Source of the DNA: Anaerolineaceae bacterium UBA700 | GTDB lineage: Bacteria > Chloroflexota > Anaerolineae > Anaerolineales > Anaerolineaceae | Length of the DNA: 5,735 nucleotides | Reading direction: 5' to 3' | NCBI GenBank assembly: GCA_002298885.1 | Contig: DBMK01000068.1 | Span: 1-5,735 of the forward strand | Shown here: piece by piece, positions 5,708 through 5,735 of the stretch | How positions within the stretch are numbered: the stretch's first letter is position 1 | How the letters are laid out: every line of letters begins with the position of its first letter | Program-made: the position numbers and the translations under genes | Notes under the pieces: model-generated | What the model was told of the DNA's origin: nothing | Databases searched by the model: none | The model's input: the letters and a program-made list of their open reading frames with translations, nothing else

Positions 5708-5735
5708 CAGATTCTTTAAAAAGAAATCCAATTAG

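Noticed and set aside
5708..5735. Stem TTCTTT/AAAGAA after the last permease as a terminator
   Set aside because: The loop would be only two bases, there are no G-C pairs apart from one, and no T-run follows within the window.
1..5735. Search for CRISPR arrays, tRNA or rRNA genes, transposase genes and toxin-antitoxin pairs
   Set aside because: No regularly spaced repeats, no cloverleaf or rRNA-like segments, and no coding frames with such families were seen by eye.

Overview
The window is GC-rich bacterial DNA (clearly over half G+C in the genes, with AT-rich gaps). All convincing genes are on the + strand. It reads as a MalT-type regulator next to a drug- or lipid-type ABC-2 exporter. The organism is probably a member of the Chloroflexota, perhaps Anaerolineae. 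This rests on the regulator's style (MalT-like sensor plus LuxR helix-turn-helix, with an ILDYLERSNLFLIPLDN block) and on the kinds of dispersed palindromes between the genes. It is an inference with moderate to low certainty, since other environmental phyla carry similar genes and repeats.

Layout. Positions 1-1532 hold the C-terminal part of a large LuxR/MalT-family transcription activator whose ATPase half lies upstream of the window. Positions 1533-1803 are a gene-free stretch of about 270 bases. It holds two GC-rich hairpins (one resembling widespread REP-like repeats), then an AT-rich segment with direct repeats, a possible -10 box and an operator-like inverted repeat. Positions 1804-5707 look like one transcription unit of four genes: an 88-residue soluble protein of unknown function, a DrrA-type ABC ATPase, and two different ABC-2 permeases of 416 and 410 residues. 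The gaps are 62, 132 and 14 bases. The 132-base gap is mostly filled by a 98-base palindromic repeat followed by a run of eight T.

How the genes probably work together. The ATPase would pair with the two permeases to form a heteromeric exporter, the same one-ATPase/two-permease plan as linearmycin-type (LnrLMN) exporters. The upstream regulator may control it in response to a small ligand bound by its TPR-like domain, although nothing in the sequence proves that link. The small protein has no recognised domain; its position suggests an accessory or sensory role.

Nothing here amounts to a clearly new system. The best leads are the uncharacterised small protein inside the exporter operon, the repeat that may act as an attenuator between ATPase and permeases, the palindrome inside the regulator's coding region at the window edge, and the repeat-like DNA that appears to be translated as the regulator's linker.
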